Origin: Drosophila pseudoobscura
Lineage: Eukaryota; Arthropoda; Insecta; Diptera; Drosophilidae
NCBI RefSeq assembly: GCF_009870125.1
Contig: NC_046683.1
Location: 61,767,869 to 61,831,868, forward strand
DNA: 64,000 nt
Direction: 5' to 3'
Position numbers and translations under genes: made by a program. Below the pieces are notes generated by a model. That model had not been told where the DNA came from. It did no database searches and was given only the letters and a program-made list of their open reading frames with translations. The first letter of the stretch is position 1. Every line of letters starts with the position of its first letter. Shown in pieces: positions 33,560 to 46,082 of this stretch.

Positions 33560-34004
33560 TTATTTGGGTGCGATGTGGCTGGCCGTCGTCGTGGCCGGGG
33601 CTGTGGTCGTCGGTAAGGGCTCCAGGCGAGGAAGCACGGGAATGAAGCTGTTCCCAAAATACGAATCTTGGGGGATAAAGAAGCCCAAAGTGGTGGAACT
33701 GGTAGGGTTAAATGCGGATCGGGGCGGCGTGGCATTTGTGGGTAAGCCCACGCCCTGCGGTAGGAATTCAGGTGCTACTGTCGGCTGACCGAGCAACTGA
33801 GGAGAGGGCATCTACATAAATTGAGAATAATTGTTAGTAAAAAACACGTGAATACTCTGGGGAAATCGACGTGCGCACCTGATTTGTGTTGCTCAGTCCC
33901 AGGTTAATTATCCCGCCAGCAAGCAGCTGCTTTTTGGTCTGGATGTCCTCGAGAATCTTTCGGTTTGTTTCGGCTTGCTGTGCACTTGTTGTCGGAAAAG
34001 CCAT
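33560..34004 (-). CDS. SOSS complex subunit C (INIP) homologue
   Basis: Exons 34004-33879 and 33811-33560 join in phase 0 across a 67-nt intron to give 125 aa. The N-terminal helix is [20 protein letters not shown]. The diagnostic C-terminal block [20 protein letters not shown] matches vertebrate INIP (GYFITQDSAFGNLILPVLPR). A proline/threonine tail ending SHIAPK follows. In animals INIP binds INTS3 and SSB1/2 in the SOSS single-stranded-DNA sensing complex that supports double-strand-break repair. It is the first frame of a likely dicistronic unit with Mettl5 and is head-to-head with Max (about 500 bp between the two start codons). Confidence 0.88.
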
Positions 34005-34500
34005 GAAATAAGTGAAAATTCTCTTGAAAAAATGAAGAAAGAAATGAAAACTATGTTCTTTGAACACCGCAGCCTTTGTGAACTGTGAACTGGTTTACGG
34101 AACAGGTTCCTCGAACTGCTAAACTTCTTATTCCGTATGTTTTTTTGTACCTGTTTACTAACTTTTCTAATTAAATTAAGTAATTATTTCTATTACGTGT
34201 GGTATTACCAGTTTCAAGCCACTTTAGGATTATTTCGGTTCTAAAAAGGTCATTGTTGTTTGTTCATTAGCGAACTACTTGAAACCACTAGTTTCGGTGG
34301 TTATCCAGCCCTGCCATTCACCGCGACCGCATTCATTTCGAAGAACGTGCGCTCGAAGCAACAACAAAAAACTCTGACAATTACAGTTAAGAACAACAAC
34401 ACAACAAACAGTTGCAGTATTGTTCGCAATCTTCGCCCCTTCTCTCGAATACAGTTAATCAAGTGCGTCTGTGTTTCGGCTAGGCAGCAACTGTGCAGCC

Positions 34501-35507
34501 ATGAGTATGAGCGATGACGACAGAGATATCGATATTGAGAGTGACGTAAGCAATTGTAAACTACATTAAAGTACATATAAACAGATGTATATGTATACCT
34601 AATGTATATATGCATACAAAGTTGTACAACATTAATTCATATCTTCCAGGACGATGGCGACTCGGATACGGGGTTGGGCTCGTCTCGTCACACGAATACA
34701 GCAAATTTTACACAGGTAACAGCTATAAAGGGAAGAAAGAGGCGATGCCCAGGGTATATTAGCAAGAAGGTAGCCTAGCCTTGGCCCTCCGTCTCGCAGA
34801 CACACAGAAATTTGTTCTCGTTGTGTGACAGCTTGAAAGAGCTGTTAGACTGCCTAACCTTCCATTTAATATACCCTGCACCTGCGCACGTTGTCTTTTG
34901 TTGATAAACAACACGCACATGTAGTTGTTGGCCTTAACATATCCCCCGTCGCCCCCTTCCACCTTCACTGACCAGACCGAAATATTCTTAAATAAATATT
35001 ACAGGCCGAGAAGCGAGCACATCATAATGCGCTGGAGAGGCGAAGAAGAGACCACATCAAGGAGAGCTTCACCAACCTACGGGAGGCAGTGCCCACGCTG
35101 AAGGGGGAGAAGGTGAGCGCAACAGTTGGGTGAATCACTCGAGCCTGTAATTGTATCAGACTTTTCCACAGGCTAGTCGTGCTCAGATACTCAAGAGGAC
35201 CACGGAATGCATACAGACGATGCGGAAGAAAATCAATGAAAATCAAAAAGACATTGACGAGATCAAGAAACAGAATATCCTACTGGATCAGCAGAGTAAG
35301 TGTTCGAAGATGTATCTCCGCATCAAGCAACACACTAACACTGACTCTTTTCCAACAGTTCGTGCCATGGAAGGTGGCATGAATGGTGATGTCTACCCCG
35401 ATCTCCTGAGCGAGGATGATGTGTGCAGTGACGACGTAGAGGACGAGGATCTAGAACTGCCAGATTCCAGTAGACGCAACAAAAAGATGAAAACCTTCCA
35501 CGCATAG
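34501..35507 (+). CDS. Max: Max bHLH-leucine zipper transcription factor
   Basis: Five exons, 34501-34545, 34650-34715, 35005-35112, 35172-35295 and 35359-35507, give 163 aa. The acidic head [20 protein letters not shown] precedes the basic region [20 protein letters not shown] with the H..E..R DNA contacts. Helix 2 follows ([20 protein letters not shown]) and then a short heptad zipper ([20 protein letters not shown]). The tail is acidic and ends KKMKTFHA. Max is the obligate partner of Myc, Mnt and relatives at CACGTG E-boxes in the nucleus. Intron positions (after the head, within bHLH) look typical. It converges with Bet1, stop codons 227 bp apart. Confidence 0.97.
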
Positions 35508-35733
35508 CTGCCAATTATGTGAATTATCATATTAGCTATAAGGCCCCACGAAATTATGTGGATTATCATCAGATGGGCATCGAGTCCGAAGTGCGTCCCT
35601 CCGTCACCACCAAATCCTCCAACTATACCTAAATGCGTGCATGTGTAAATCTTTTGTACTTTGAACAAAGCATTGCTCCATTAATTAATAAAAATTGTTA
35701 GTATATATTTTAGAAAGTAATAGCGGCCGACTA

Positions 35734-36090
35734 TTATTTGAACTTTAGCGTCAGCCAGAGCAACAAGAACACCACAAGCACAAAGAGGAACATGTAGCAC
35801 ATCTGTTTGGCCCCGCCACCCTGTTTGGCCAGGCGGACGACTCGCGTCATTGTGTTGCCCAGGAACCCCGATGTCCGATCCATGTCGTCGTCAATGCCGC
35901 GCAGTAGCTTGTCCTGGTAGCGCACTTCGTTCCCAATGTCAATGGTTAAGGACTTGAGGGCGCCTATTTTCTGTTTGAGCTCCTCGGCGGCGCGCTCGTT
36001 CTCCGCCTCGAGCGCATCATGACCGGCCGGACTGGGACCAGATGGCTGTTGGTTCAGCGGTTGGTAGGGATAGTTGTTGGTGCGTCGCAT
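35734..36090 (-). CDS. Bet1: Bet1 ER-Golgi SNARE
   Basis: An intronless coding frame of 118 aa. A Pro/Gln-rich head (NNYPYQPLNQQPSGPSPAGH) is followed by one SNARE helix (ENERAAEELKQKIGALKSLT, then IDIGNEVRYQDKLLRGIDDD). The zero-layer glutamine is in the EVRYQDKLL stretch, as in Qc-SNAREs. A C-terminal membrane anchor (MCYMFLFVLVVFLLLWL) ends in TLKFK. Bet1 acts with Membrin, Sec22 and Syntaxin 5 in ER-to-Golgi vesicle fusion. It is the orthologue of CG14084, from memory. Confidence 0.95.
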   Translation of the reverse strand: MRRTNNYPYQPLNQQPSGPSPAGHDALEAENERAAEELKQKIGALKSLTIDIGNEVRYQDKLLRGIDDDMDRTSGFLGNTMTRVVRLAKQGGGAKQMCYMFLFVLVVFLLLWLTLKFK

Positions 36091-37185
36091 GTTGCTCCCG
36101 GTGTGTGCCAGTTTTGCATTAACTTATTTACTCTTGACGGCCTAATGGAGAGGGAGAAATTTAAATTAAAGTGACACGTAAACGAAGAAGACGCCTACCC
36201 AGAGGCGAAGCAGATATGAAGGCTGTTGCTTTTTTTGCACACCAGTGGCCTTCTGACCTGACTTTTGACACTCAATTTGGCTTACTATGACTCAAATGAA
36301 ATACATTTAATTTGGCCTAGTAGTATCTGTCTGTCACTCTTCGAAACAACGAACTAAATATGAAGAATTTTACCTAAGTCGTTATTTTTGCTTTTCCCCA
36401 CAAATGATATTCCTCGACTTTTATATTCTGTTTAGTCTTACTAGCTAGTTGGGACACTCAGCAGTGAATATGTAATTTTATCCGATAAATTATTCAATAT
36501 TATACAAAATTGGATAGTTTCAAGTACTCCCTTTTATTCGATTGTTCATAAAATAAGGTTTAAACAAAAGAGAGTTCAACAAAATTAATCTTACCGTGTA
36601 TAACTACACGATTTGTACATTGGTGTATTAGCACAACGAGGTGAATTCATAAATACTGGAAAATGCTTCAACAAATCAGAAAATGCACAAAAATACTAAA
36701 CAAAATATACTAGCACGCAAGGTGTGTAACCTAGAGAGGAAGGAAAATCTTCTGTTTACTTTTTCCACTTGTCATTCACAGGTTTACGTAGAATTGGTTG
36801 TCACAAATACACTTACTAGTTTTAGGTTGGTTTGCAAATCAATAAGTATAAAACATTCAAGTCTTCGGCGGCCAGACCACAAGTGCGTCATTCATTGTAG
36901 TAGTCAGTAGCCACTGGTTGTGGCATCGATTTCCACTGACCCTGACCAAGTGCGCTCGATTTTATTGCTTCGCTTCTCTCTGCATTGCATCGCTCTCGCT
37001 CTCGCCTTCCCACTCTCCCGCTCTCAGCGATCAGGAAACAATCAGTTTGCGTAATATACAACAATAACAATTAAATGTGATAAGCCTGGGGGCACATTGA
37101 ACCATTAAACACCGCGAGTGAATCCCAGCCATAACTATAACTGATAAGAGCCCTTACGTTTGTTAACTCTTTGCCCAGATTTAGC
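36091..37185. other. Bet1-nes divergent intergenic region with repeat copy
   Basis: It contains a copy of the interspersed repeat family at about 36.44-36.63 kb (ATTTTATCCGATAAATTATT, AAATAAGGTTTAAACAAAAG, ACTACACG). GCTCTCGCTCTCGC-type repeats at about 36.99 kb sit near the likely nes promoter. A probable 5'-UTR intron acceptor (tttgcccag, ends 37178) lies just upstream of the nes ATG. Confidence 0.45.
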
Positions 37186-38746
37186 ATGACTGAAAGTTTG
37201 GAGGACACACCCGATGCGGGGCTGATGGGCTCCATAGCCGAGCTAGGGGGCGTATCGCCGGAGGCACTGCGTCTTCTACTAACACTTATGGCTGGTGAGT
37301 ATTCTAATCGGTTAGTATGTATCAAATTTAACTTCTTTGTCTCTCTCTCCTTTCCAGGCTATCCCATCGCTGCGCTCTACACCAAATATGTTGCAGATTT
37401 ACCCTTGAAGATGCTGCATCACGTATTCTTCTTCACCTGTGGAGCTGGCCTCTGCTACTTCAACTATGGCGTCGGCACATATCACTCGCTGCTGGGCATT
37501 CTCGTAACATATCTGCTGGTCCTGTTCTTGCGACAGAACATCAAGCTTTTGATTGGGCTGAACTTCTCGTTCCACATGACCTACTTGCTGCTTGGCTACT
37601 TTTACACATCCAGCAACGAGTATGACATTCTGTGGACGATGCCGCACTGCATTTTGGTGCTGCGCATGATTGGCTTCGGCTTCGACATCTCCGACGGTCT
37701 CAAGGCAAATGAGGCTCTGTCCAAGGAACAAAAGGAAACTGCTCTGCCGCAGGTACCATCGCTTTTGGAGCTCTTGGCATTCGCGTACTTCCCCAGCGGT
37801 TTCCTGATAGGACCTCAGTTTCCCATGCGTCGCTACCAGAACTTTATCAACGGAGACTACCGAAGGCACGAGGGCAATGTGGAGGCGGGCATGCGTCGCC
37901 TGGCTGCCGGCGTGTTCTATCTAATCGTTTGTCAGGTGGGGCTGAGCGTACTGCCCGACTCGTACTTCCTTAGCCCAGAGTTCGCCAAGGTGGGATTCAT
38001 CAAGCGGATCTACCTGCTCGGTTTTTGGGCAAAGTTCAGCCTGTACAAGTACATCTCGTGCTGGCTCCTCACCGAGGGCGCCCTCATCTACATTGGCTTC
38101 ACCTACAAGGGCACGGATGAGCATGGCGAGCCCGACTGGTCTGGCTGCAGCAATGTGAAGCTGGTCCTGCTGGAAACGGGCAACACCATGGAGCACTATG
38201 TGCAGAGCTTCAATGTGAACACGAACCAGTGGGTGGGACAGTATATATACAAGCGCTTGAAGTTCCTCAACAATCGCACGATCAGCTATGGAGCGGCCCT
38301 GGGTTTCCTGGCCATCTGGCATGGCTATCACAGTGGCTACTACATGGCTTTCCTCATGGAGTATATGGTTGTCAGCACAGAGAAGCAGGTGAGTGAGGCT
38401 CTCATGATCTTTAGATCCAAATTTTAGCATTCCCTTTTTTCAGATCACAAACTTCTACGACAAGGTTGTCCTGCCCCGATATGGTAACTTCCTGAACAGC
38501 TCGGATGTCTACAAAATTCTTTACTTCGCCACCCTGAAGTCCTACAACATCGTCTACATGGGTTGGTGTCTGGCATCCTTTGTGTTCCTCAAGTACGAGC
38601 GCTGGATCGTAGTCTTTGAAGCCGTGAACTATTATGGCTTCATCTGGCTACTCATCTGGGCAGCCTTCTATCAGAGCTATCTGTACTTGTCGCGCTTCGG
38701 CGGCAAGAGCAGTGCCGACGCCACCGGCGGGAAGAAGACTCAGTAG
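37186..38746 (+). CDS. nes: nessy, MBOAT lysophospholipid acyltransferase
   Basis: Exons 37186-37294, 37358-38388 and 38444-38746 give 480 aa. The protein is multi-pass (for example YVADLPLKMLHHVFFFTCGA, LLGILVTYLLVLFLRQNIKL). It carries the MBOAT catalytic histidine at about residue 358 in AIWHGYHSGYYMAF. It ends GGKKTQ, a KKxx dilysine ER-retrieval signal. MBOAT5-type enzymes re-acylate lysophosphatidylcholine and related lipids (Lands cycle) in the ER, and D. melanogaster nes belongs here. The start ATG is just after a tttgcccag acceptor, so a non-coding first exon is likely. Intron 1 (63 nt) contains no stop and keeps frame. Confidence 0.95.
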
Positions 38747-39524
38747 AAACGAAGAGTTTTTAGTTTTTGCCTCACGAACATTGTTTGGAATTAGTACTAA
38801 CGATGGATCCATATTCTTTTTACTAATCTACTAACCAAATCAAGTAGTTTCCTACCAAATAATATGCCACTGTAAACGGAGATTTGTTAAACACAAAAAC
38901 ACACGCAAATATCGATTCGATTGCCTAGTCAAAGGAGAGGAGAACTTATCCCCAAAATACACACGCAGTGTGTTTCATAAAGAATGGGACAGCTGTCTTA
39001 TACTGCCCGAAGCGCACTGCAGAGTCTTAAATATGTAATATGATACCTATAGATTTGTAAATTATATAAGTGTTGACACAGCAAATGTTCGTTCAATTAG
39101 TAACTAACTAAGCCCCGCTCACCATCTAAGACTTCTTAATGCCCACTTGTATGATAGTCCGGAGGAGTCGTAACTATTTTTTATTTTGTTTGCTTATCCT
39201 GCAGCCATCTTAAACGAACACCACCCGACGAGACTTAAATCTAAGCTATAAAGACAATTTTATACCATACGCAAAGATTCATACATACATATATACATGT
39301 ACTATATATTTTTTCACATGCCCACGGAACGTCCTGTCGGAGGAGACCGAGAGACCGGGAGAGACCTTTGCGAAATGTGCAAATCTTCATTGATAGCAGG
39401 AGAAACACGAAATAAACGCAATTACATTATTTTTAGATACAAGGCGAAGACTTATTTATTGAACAAAAAACTAGAAATATCAATAGAAATTAGAATGTAC
39501 TGGGAGGATGCTAGGGGACTTAAG
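38747..39524. other. nes 3' UTR and gap before rept
   Basis: No coding exon is seen. The two genes converge: nes stops at 38746 and rept at 39525. The sequence is A/T-rich with ACATACATATATACATG-type tracts near 39.28 kb. Confidence 0.5.
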
Positions 39525-41000
<1,476 letters not shown>

Positions 41001-41129
41001 TTAGTTGCTTCTATGCGGCTGCTAGCAAATTGTTTATAAAGTGAAAATCAGTTGCCTAGGATATGAATGTGAAGTTTTAGTGCCGGGCCGCGTTGTTTCT
41101 AATATTTGTACGGTAACAGCGAACCCTTA

Positions 41130-41420
41130 AAAAATACTACAAAATACTACAGAAATATACCGAGTATACGGTCTCATTTTCAAAATATACCTATGAATAT
41201 ACGAAGGGAGCTTTTTTGGATTGTTTTTAAAATTCGATTTAAGCAAGAAAGGTAAGAAAAAATGTTAATTTCCATGTGGTAGCTACACGGTAACTACATA
41301 TTAGCTACATATTGGTTGTAATTATCAGCATGGAAACCTGAAAAATAGTCAAATATACTAGAACTAGAAATATACCAAATTACGCCATCTGTTGTTATTT
41401 TTCATAATATTATCGATTGC
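41130..41420. promoter_or_regulatory. Bidirectional rept/mRpL21 promoter region
   Basis: TATCGATT at 41411-41418 is a DRE (WATCGATW). ATATACC-type boxes and TCTCATTTTCAAAATATACC at about 41.15-41.20 kb match the block upstream of the SAMHD1-like gene and resemble Ohler motif 6. A copy of the interspersed repeat family (TTTAAGCAAGAAAGGT, GTAGCTACACGGTAACTACA) lies between them. Both genes are housekeeping types that use DRE/M1BP-class promoters. Confidence 0.5.
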
Positions 41421-41506
41421 AGCACTGTAACAGCTGTTCTGACTCGTTCCTCCGCCGTTTTCGTTGAACAATTTTATGTATTTTTAAGTTAAAACCAACA
41501 TAGAAA

Positions 41507-42193
41507 ATGTCGTTTCTTGCGCAAACTGTGCGCCAAGTGCTGCGCCAGGCCCCGACACGAACTTCTGCGCTGACGGGTAAGTGCAGCATAAATAAAAACT
41601 CCAAACAATGTGACATAACCATTCCCTATGCGTCTCCCCTCCTCCCAGGTGCCATGCGCTCTTTGAGTCTGGCACCGGCTTTGTGGCAACAAAACAAACC
41701 TGCCGCCGCCGACGCCGCGATTGATGTGGCAGCCATTGCCAAAGATCAGCAGAAGGAGTGCCAGAGCATCTGCGAGAGGGTCAATCAACAGGTGGCCAAA
41801 ATGGAGCAGGGCCGCCTCTTTGCCGTGGTCCATCTCTGTGGAAAACAGTTCAAGATCACCGCCGGCGACATCATCCTGGTCGAGGGCTACTGGCCGCCCA
41901 CGATAGGCGACGAGATCAGCCTGGACAAGGTACTGCTGGCCGGGGCTCGCGACTTCACCCTGATCGGACGTCCCATCCTGGAGTCCGGCCTGGTCACAGT
42001 GAAGGCCACCGTTGTCGAGAAGACTCTGACCCACACGAAGACACACTTCAGGAAGAAGCGCAGGAAACAGTATATGCGAATCAATTTCCAGCGTTCGCCC
42101 AATACCATGATACGGATCAACTCCATTGAGCTGGCCCGCCCAGTGGATGCCAGTTCAGAGGCGGAAAAGGAGCCCTCAAGGCGCTTGTTTTAG
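41507..42193 (+). CDS. mRpL21: Mitochondrial ribosomal protein L21
   Basis: Exons 41507-41576 and 41649-42193 give 204 aa. The N terminus (MSFLAQTVRQVLRQAPTRTS) is a mitochondrial presequence. The bL21 fold is seen as FAVVHLCGKQFKITAGDIIL, then GDEISLDKVLLAGARDFTLI, GRPILESGLVTVKATVVEKT and the basic THTKTHFRKKRRKQYMRI. The 72-nt intron (GTAAGT..CCCAG) has no stop and is a multiple of three, so an unspliced mRNA would simply add 24 residues. It is divergent from rept. It corresponds to CG9730, from memory. Confidence 0.95.
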   Translation: MSFLAQTVRQVLRQAPTRTSALTGKCSINKNSKQCDITIPYASPLLPGAMRSLSLAPALWQQNKPAAADAAIDVAAIAKDQQKECQSICERVNQQVAKMEQGRLFAVVHLCGKQFKITAGDIILVEGYWPPTIGDEISLDKVLLAGARDFTLIGRPILESGLVTVKATVVEKTLTHTKTHFRKKRRKQYMRINFQRSPNTMIRINSIELARPVDASSEAEKEPSRRLF

Positions 42194-42319
42194 TTTAAAA
42201 TCTGTTTTTCTTTTTTTCTTTTTGTATTTGATTGAATGAAGTGATTTCAGTGACCAGATACTACTAAAAGCTGTTTATCAAGGAAATTATATCCAAATCT
42301 ATGATAAGTGTTGGTTGTA

Positions 42320-42890
42320 TGTTTATAAATTGGCTACCTTGTCGACATCTGCGGGATCGGACAGGGCAGCGCCGGCTCTTCCGAAACCAGACACCGCACC
42401 AAATTGACTGCTCGGCTGGCTTTAGGAAGATGGTGTTGGCTGTAGCCAGTGTGGGTCCCAGTTTCCATTACATCATCAGAATGGGTAAGTTCCAGGTAAT
42501 GATCTGACCGCAAACACGTACCTGAAGTAATCACCGTCCATGGTGATAGTCTAGCCATGGTTCTTACCGTCCCAGTCGGCAAAGCAGCGCAGATTCTTAA
42601 TGGCCGTTGGGAGATCCGTATCCAGCGTTGGTCTGCTCTGTGGTCGGATTGTTGCTCCGGGGTGGTCTCCGGAGTAGTGGGCCACAACTGCGCCAAAGGG
42701 CGCCGCTGGTTGTTTTGGCATCGCAACTGCAGACTCTGTCTCTCGACTGTAACTGTAAGTGCGAAGAGGGTGGAAAGCACGGAATAGCCGTGGAACAGCG
42801 GCTGTTTTTGGGGAGTGCCCTGTGCCATCAGGACTTACTGTCATTTGAAGCCACTGTAGGCAGAGGCACAAGGCACTTTTGCTCATACAA
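42320..42890 (-). CDS. Possible small gene, model unresolved
   Basis: Two overlapping frames are open on this strand: MAQGTPQKQPLFHGYSVLST.. (42828-42334, 164 aa) and a frame containing AMPKQPAAPFGAVVAHYSGD..NLRCFADWDG (ending about 42551). Splice-like signals exist (ACG|GTAAGAACC near 42570, TTCAG|GTACGTG near 42530, ctaaag near 42425), and one spliced reading ends SQFGAVSGFGRAGAALSDPA, then DVDKVANL. No family is recognised and I cannot choose a model. Immediately upstream lie two copies of the interspersed repeat. It may be a small lineage-specific gene or a broken one. Confidence 0.25.
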
Positions 42891-43330
42891 CAGTAGCATA
42901 CACAAACGAGTATCGTTCCAATTCTTTATTCCGTCGAATATTACTAGCTATATAGAACATTTAGCCATGCCCACATAATTTTATACAATTGATGAATCAA
43001 TTTTCTACTTAACTGGCTTGTTTTTATTACTTGCTTTTTTTAGATTTTGCTTAAAAAAAGGTTTTAACGAAAAAGGTCGAACAATTGAAACGTAATAAAA
43101 CGTAAGAGAAAAATCGTTCCAATTGTTCAATATCTTTATTCCGTTGAATAATGCTGCCTAAATAAAAACTTTAGCTCTGACCATGTAATTTAAGGCCATT
43201 GATGAATACATTTTTTACCTGATTGAGTACTTTTAGGTACTCTCTTTTATTGTATAGTGTATAAAACAAGCTTTAAACAAAAAAGGTCAACAAAAAAACA
43301 GTGGCAACGTAAGTGAATATGAAATGTCAC
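42891..43330. repeat. Two tandem copies of an interspersed repeat
   Basis: Copy 1 (about 42.91-43.11 kb) and copy 2 (about 43.11-43.33 kb) both begin near TCGTTCCAATT..TTTATTCCGT. Both then carry GAATA-T, ATTGATGAAT and TTTTAG, followed by AAAAAAGGTTTTAACGAAAAAGGTC in copy 1 and ACAAGCTTTAAACAAAAAAGGTC in copy 2. Related copies lie at 6.5, 36.5 and 41.2 kb. There is no coding potential. Confidence 0.6.
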
Positions 43331-45782
43331 GTCAACCGGAGTTTAAGCACAGGTATACCCTATTTCGTTGATATATATGAAGAAACTGTTTTTCCAAGTT
43401 GTTTTAAAACGTAATTAATATAGAAATTATCTCAGATTGTTATGTTTTAGACATATTATTGCATCTGATTAGAGTCTTGTGAATATATCTTTCTGGCAGC
43501 ACTGTCATTTTAAAATATTCCACGCGTCTGGCAACCTTTTTGTGCTTACGTTTTTGTGTGTCTGGCAACGATATCAGTATTTTCTGATTGTGGGGCAGCC
43601 CCTGGTGCGCAATTCAAACCTTTTGAAGATGGTTGCCCTTCTACTGTCTCTTTCAATTAGAAATTCCACTTTCATCTTGATTCAATGACTTTTACAGCTG
43701 CGTCGCCATTCCATTTGCCGTTGTATTTACCCAAAACGCCAACCTACTTTATGTGCAACCTCTCGTCAGCTTCCCGCCGCACACACGCACACCACACTCA
43801 CCCCAACAAAGAGCAGTCGCAGTCTCTAATGAAGCAGCAGCAGCGGCAGCAGCAACCACTGCAATTTTAATGACAACCTTTTATCGTCTATGTTGTTGTT
43901 GTCATCTTTCATTAAAAGAGACGGGGCTACGGTAGCTGCAACCCACCAGGTGAGAGGCTCCTGCTGGCTGCCACCTTCTTTATCAGCAGATGTAAGTTGG
44001 TCCTGAGTCGTCTGCTGTCGTATTTGTTTGCGTTTCTGTTTCACTTTTCACTAACCAAAGGCGTTTACTTTTGAGCTTTTGCTTTTCCCTGGCCCCATTC
44101 CGTGTGGCCTTTCCGGTTTGCTTTACATCCGAGTGAAAATGCTGCAGATCGGGTTGAATGCATGACCTGGACCAATCCATAAGTTTTTTAAGCCAACTCA
44201 GCTTTAGACTGTTTTCCCAATCAGCTTAAGAAGGCTCGGACGAATCAAAAGCCACTCCAGCTCGGCCGCTCTCTCTAAGATTATACTATAGTCTGATCCA
44301 GTAGTTCTCCCGCCCCGCCCCGTCCCACCCGGCCGTCAATCAACCCGCCTTAACCATAAATTAAAAGCGACACCTTGGTGTCTGGTCATATCAGGTCTGG
44401 TGGCACCTTCTAAATAAAATCACTTTCGCTCCATATAAAAATGCCATTAAAAATTATGGCCCACCTCTGCTTCTGTGCAGGGCTCCTAGCAGCAGGCAGG
44501 ATGCAGGAAGGCGTCCTAGGGGCGACGGTGCCACATCAAATTTGTCGCAAATTGCACACGCAGCAGCACCAGCACAAATTCAATTGTCGACACACTTCCG
44601 GGCAAGTTTTGCTCAAATATCCATCACATCACATCACGGGATACGGTGTAACGCTGCACTTTGCCGAGCGACAAATCAAATTTCAATATGGTTTTGGCAG
44701 AAAATAAATATGTAGGTACATGGGAGGCACAAGTTGAAACGGTTTTAGGTGATAAAATGTTCCACCTGATGCTACTCCCATTACCCCATTCCCCCATTCC
44801 CCTGTTCCCCTGTTCCCCTTTCCCCTACTGTTTCTGTTGCTGTGGCTGTCCTTATCCTGATTATGTTATTTGCCCAGGGAAAATTGCATTTGATGTGCGT
44901 TAAGTGACAAAACGGAAATTGCCACCGAGCGGATGCTGGGTTTGTTTGTCTTCCAGCGTCCTTTCTCCACCTAAGCCCACCCACCCATTCCTGCGCTTTC
45001 GTACTTTCGCCCCTCGCAGCAAATCCCATGTAAATGCGGCTCAAGCTGGCCAAAAATTTTCCGTAAATTTATGCGTAGAAGCGTGTGATGCATGGGTGGG
45101 TGGCGCAAAAAGGGGCAAAGGGTGAGAGTGGTCGAGGAAGGATACACTCTGTGTTATGACCACCCATCCATCATCCCAGCATCACTCAGTTTTGACATAT
45201 CATTGAAATCTTATGCCAACGTCGCCGTCATCATCATCTGTGACGTTTCATTAACCCACCTCCGACCCCATCCCTGTTATCCCTGCCATCCCCCACGCAA
45301 TTCGAAGGCCGATGATGGGCCAACGGGTCGATGGGGGGGGGAATGTGTTAATATCAACAAGCGAAAACTGTGCGAACGCAATCTACCGATTTCCGCTTAA
45401 CCAAGCCAAACATTGCATTTTTGATTAGAACCCCGGTCCCCGGTCCATGGTCCTCGCCCGAGTCGAGACGAGCCTTTTCGCGCCCTCAGGCTGGTCAGAT
45501 CCCCAGAAGAAGTGACAGAAGGGTGGGGAGTAGATGGAAAAAGATTCCAAGGGAATGTTAATGGGGGTGGCTTTGTGGGCTACGCCTCGGGGTCTTCGGG
45601 GGATGCAAACAGAAACACAAACACAACGCTTAAGTGTCAAAGTCAGGGGGCCACTGGTGGGCAATTGATTCTAATTCCAATTTTATTGGACTTTTCTACA
45701 TTTATTCTTCTTGTTTGAACAAGGATCAGTGCTCTAAAGGATCTGGCTCCGCATCGGCCACAGCATCGGCATCCAAGTTGGT
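43331..45782. other. Intergenic stretch
   Basis: No supported gene. It has CAG/CAA-type repeats near 43.83 kb, CCCCATTCCCC repeats at 44.78-44.83 kb, and CCATCC-rich tracts. A TATAAAAATG at 44435 precedes an 88-aa frame that I do not trust. Confidence 0.4.
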
Positions 45783-46082
45783 CTATTCAATCTCAATCTC
45801 TGGATTGTCTTCCAAAAAGAGTTTAACATCGCTAATCACGGCCAGGTTCATGTTCTTCTCGGCCACATAATGCACTACACAATAGGGCGGCACGACATCT
45901 TTAGCCTTTGGGACGTACTTGTAGCCATCGTGGATGCCATACTTGCGGAACTCGCTGAGAGTTATTGTCGAATTGGAGGTGAGAAAACTACTCAGCATAA
46001 CCACGCAGCTCAATGGTTCTTCTGGATTGTCGCCACCAGTCGCCATCTGTTCGTTTGCTTCGTTTGCTTCCTGTTCGCTCAT
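45783..46082 (-). CDS. Small 99-aa protein, unknown
   Basis: An intronless frame with a good start context (TAAAATGAGC): MSEQEANEANEQMATGGDNP, then EPLSCVVMLSSFLTSNSTIT, LSEFRKYGIHDGYKYVPKAK, and an acidic end LEDNPEIEIE. It has no signal or membrane segment. The composition and the compact Val/Tyr-rich middle look like a folded small protein rather than random sequence. I recognise no family. It stands alone in a gene-poor region, and orthologues in other flies would settle whether it is real. Confidence 0.5.
   Translation of the reverse strand: MSEQEANEANEQMATGGDNPEEPLSCVVMLSSFLTSNSTITLSEFRKYGIHDGYKYVPKAKDVVPPYCVVHYVAEKNMNLAVISDVKLFLEDNPEIEIE

Noticed and set aside
44441-44707. 88-aa frame with TATAAAAATG just upstream
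   Set aside because: The TATA-like box abuts the ATG, leaving no leader, and the His/Gln-rich composition looks like translated repeat.
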